9,688 nt of DNA from an uncultured Collinsella sp. (GTDB lineage: Bacteria > Actinomycetota > Coriobacteriia > Coriobacteriales > Coriobacteriaceae). The notes beneath the pieces were generated by a model. The model was not told the origin of the DNA. It was given only the letters and a program-made list of their open reading frames with translations, and did no database searches. The stretch is from the NCBI GenBank assembly GCA_902496775.1, contig CABVCF010000080.1:1-9688 (forward strand). The letters run 5' to 3'. Position 1 is the stretch's first letter; each line of letters begins with the position of its first letter. Of this stretch, positions 8,450 through 9,688 are shown one piece after another. The position numbers were made by a program, and so were the translations under genes.

Positions 8450-8490
8450 AAAACCTGCCAAAATAAACCTGTCCCTTTTTGGCAGGTTTT
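8450..8490. terminator. 14-bp perfect hairpin, terminator-like, upstream of the aro promoter
   Basis: AAAACCTGCCAAAA (8450-8463) and its exact reverse complement (8477-8490) flank a 13-nt loop. A/T tracts at both ends of a CCTGCC/GGCAGG core resemble a weak bidirectional terminator. The trailing T-run is only four long and is then followed by GGGG. It lies before the promoter at 8505-8533, so it would insulate that promoter from upstream transcription rather than act as an attenuator of transcripts starting there. Confidence 0.45.
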
Positions 8491-8504
8491 GGGGTGACGA
8501 GGGC

Positions 8505-8533
8505 TTGCACTTTAGCGTGCGACAGCGGATAAT
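8505..8533 (+). promoter_or_regulatory. Sigma-70-type promoter for the DAHP synthase gene
   Basis: TTGCAC (8505-8510) and GATAAT (8528-8533) are spaced by the ideal 17 nt and would start transcription near 8540, about 50 nt before the gene. The spacer contains a GCAC/GTGC dyad (8507-8520). CGTGC occurs at 8516-8520 and again at 8536-8540, exactly 20 nt apart on the same face of the helix, possibly repressor contacts. No regulator can be named. Confidence 0.65.
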
Positions 8534-8588
8534 GCCGTGCATTCGACAATACGCTTTTTGCTCTTTCTATAGATTGAGGAGGCCCCGC

Positions 8589-9620
8589 ATGGCCATGGAA
8601 TTCAAACGCAGGCTGCCGATCCCCATGGAGATCCGCGAGGAAATGCCACTTTCTGCTGAGCTTACCGCCAAAAAGCAGGCATTTGACGCCGAGGTCGCCA
8701 AAGTCTTTACCGGCGAGGACGCACGTAAGGTGCTCATCATCGGCCCGTGCTCTGCCGACCGCGAGGATTCGGTGCTTGAGTATATGAATCGTCTGGCCAA
8801 GACCGCCGAGGAGGTCAAGGACAAGCTCATTATCATTCCGCGCGTCTACACCAATAAGCCGCGTACCAAGGGCACCGGTTACAAGGGTCTTCTGCACAAC
8901 CCCAACCCCGAGGCTCCCGACGACCTGCTCGAGGGCGTCAAGGCCATCCGCCATATGCACCTGCGCGTTATTAAGGAAACGGGCTTCTTCACCGCCGACG
9001 AGATGCTCTATCCGTCCAATTACCAGTACCTCGTTGACCTGCTGAGCTATGTTGCCGTGGGTGCACGCTCGGTCGAGAACCAGGAGCATCGCCTGGTGTC
9101 GAGCGGCATTTCGGTACCCGTGGGTATGAAGAATCCCACTGCCGGCTCTACCACCGTTATGCTCAACTCCATTTACGCCGCGCAGGCGCACCAGAGCTTC
9201 ATCTTCCGCAACTGGGAGGTCGAGTGCGACGGCAATCCGCTCGCACACGCCGTTATGCGTGGCTACATCGGCCTCGATGGCCGCACCTACCCCAACTACC
9301 ACTACGAGCACCTGGAACGCCTGGCCGAGCGCTATACCGAGCACGCCGGCTATGCCAATCCGGCAGCGGTCATCGACTGCAACCACGATAACTCGGGCAA
9401 GCGTCCGCTGGAGCAGTATCGCATTTGCAAGGAGGTGCTCGACAGCTGCCGCCGCAACGAGTCCATCTCCAAGCTGGTCAAGGGCTTTATGATCGAGTCC
9501 TACTTGGAGGATGGCAACCAGCCGGTCGACGGCGGTGTCTTTGGCAAGTCGATCACCGACCCGTGCCTGGGCTGGGAAAAGACCGACTACCTCATCCACG
9601 AGATCGCGGAACGTATTTAG
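8589..9620 (+). CDS. aroF: 3-deoxy-D-arabino-heptulosonate 7-phosphate synthase, class I
   Basis: This enzyme condenses phosphoenolpyruvate and erythrose 4-phosphate to DAHP, the first committed step of the shikimate pathway, in the cytoplasm. The 343 residues match the E. coli AroF/G/H type (about 350). IIGPCS (50-55) supplies metal ligand Cys54, and RVYTNKPRTKGTGYKGL (85-101) is the substrate-binding loop. GARSVENQEHR (158-168) and VGMKNPTAGS (178-187) follow. DCNHDNSGKR (263-272) supplies His266, ESYLEDGNQ (303-311) Glu303, and GKSITDPCLGWE (319-330) Asp324. All four expected metal ligands are present. The start at 8589 follows GAGGAGG at 6-nt spacing; the upstream in-frame extension is rejected. 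Which aromatic amino acid inhibits it cannot be told, so the symbol aroF (versus aroG or aroH) is only a family label. It appears to be transcribed from its own promoter, and whatever follows lies outside the window. Confidence 0.96.
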   Translation: MAMEFKRRLPIPMEIREEMPLSAELTAKKQAFDAEVAKVFTGEDARKVLIIGPCSADREDSVLEYMNRLAKTAEEVKDKLIIIPRVYTNKPRTKGTGYKGLLHNPNPEAPDDLLEGVKAIRHMHLRVIKETGFFTADEMLYPSNYQYLVDLLSYVAVGARSVENQEHRLVSSGISVPVGMKNPTAGSTTVMLNSIYAAQAHQSFIFRNWEVECDGNPLAHAVMRGYIGLDGRTYPNYHYEHLERLAERYTEHAGYANPAAVIDCNHDNSGKRPLEQYRICKEVLDSCRRNESISKLVKGFMIESYLEDGNQPVDGGVFGKSITDPCLGWEKTDYLIHEIAERI

Positions 9621-9688
9621 TTACGCGGTTTTACCAAACGCCGTAACGGCTCGACGCTGCGCGGGCCGCATTTGGACAATCTGACGTT

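Larger units (their letters stand above)
8006..8588. other. Intergenic region between the ABC operon and DAHP synthase
   Basis: The region contains the terminator of the ABC operon and a stem-loop of GGCCCTCGAA (8082-8091) with TTCGAGGCC (8123-8131). It also holds a 47-nt imperfect inverted repeat (8134-8364), an 8-bp palindrome TTGATCAA (8230-8237), a terminator-like hairpin (8450-8490) and a promoter (8505-8533). From 8292 a frame stays open into the DAHP synthase gene, but I read it as non-coding because the promoter and ribosome binding site lie inside it. No independent gene was found. Confidence 0.65.

Noticed and set aside
8244..9599. 451-codon minus-strand open frame opposite DAHP synthase
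   Set aside because: The opposite frame encodes every conserved motif of the enzyme; this frame runs through the promoter, hairpin and inverted repeat and has no family resemblance.

Overview
The window looks like chromosomal DNA from an anaerobic, fermenting, high-GC Gram-positive bacterium, most likely a Collinsella-type member of the Coriobacteriia. This is inferred from GC-rich coding sequence with AT-richer gaps, strong GGAGG-type ribosome binding sites, a two-piece pyruvate formate-lyase, and a MarR/ABC/ABC efflux operon. No rRNA or other taxonomic marker is present, so the placement is an informed guess.

Layout. Positions 1-398 hold no convincing gene but carry two tandem copies of a structured element that share four sequence blocks in the same order. 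On the minus strand, 2787 to 399 is a two-gene fermentation operon. It encodes a 683-residue pyruvate formate-lyase body that stops before the glycyl-radical domain, followed by a separate 83-residue protein that supplies that domain. Two hairpins lie in the 85-nt gap between them. Positions 2788-3336 form a divergent regulatory gap containing a 15-bp perfect inverted repeat and a dyad over the start of the next gene.

On the plus strand, 3337-8005 is a tightly coupled operon of a MarR-family regulator and two ABC exporter half-transporters, with 4-nt and 1-nt overlaps, ending at a strong intrinsic terminator. The two half-transporters show complementary defects. The first has a degenerate Walker B/H-loop and a normal signature motif; the second has intact catalytic residues and an altered signature (LSQGQ). 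Together they would form a heterodimer with one functional ATPase site. The first also has a roughly 210-residue extracytoplasmic insertion. Positions 8006-8588 hold the terminator, a 47-nt imperfect inverted repeat, a terminator-like hairpin and a good promoter. The last gene, 8589-9620, is a class I DAHP synthase, the first step of aromatic amino acid biosynthesis.

How it works together: pfl and its radical domain convert pyruvate and CoA to formate and acetyl-CoA during anaerobic growth. The MarR protein probably autoregulates the drug or lipid exporter that follows it. The DAHP synthase is a separate unit feeding the shikimate pathway. The most unusual features are the split pyruvate formate-lyase, the tandem structured element beside it, and several long intergenic inverted repeats.
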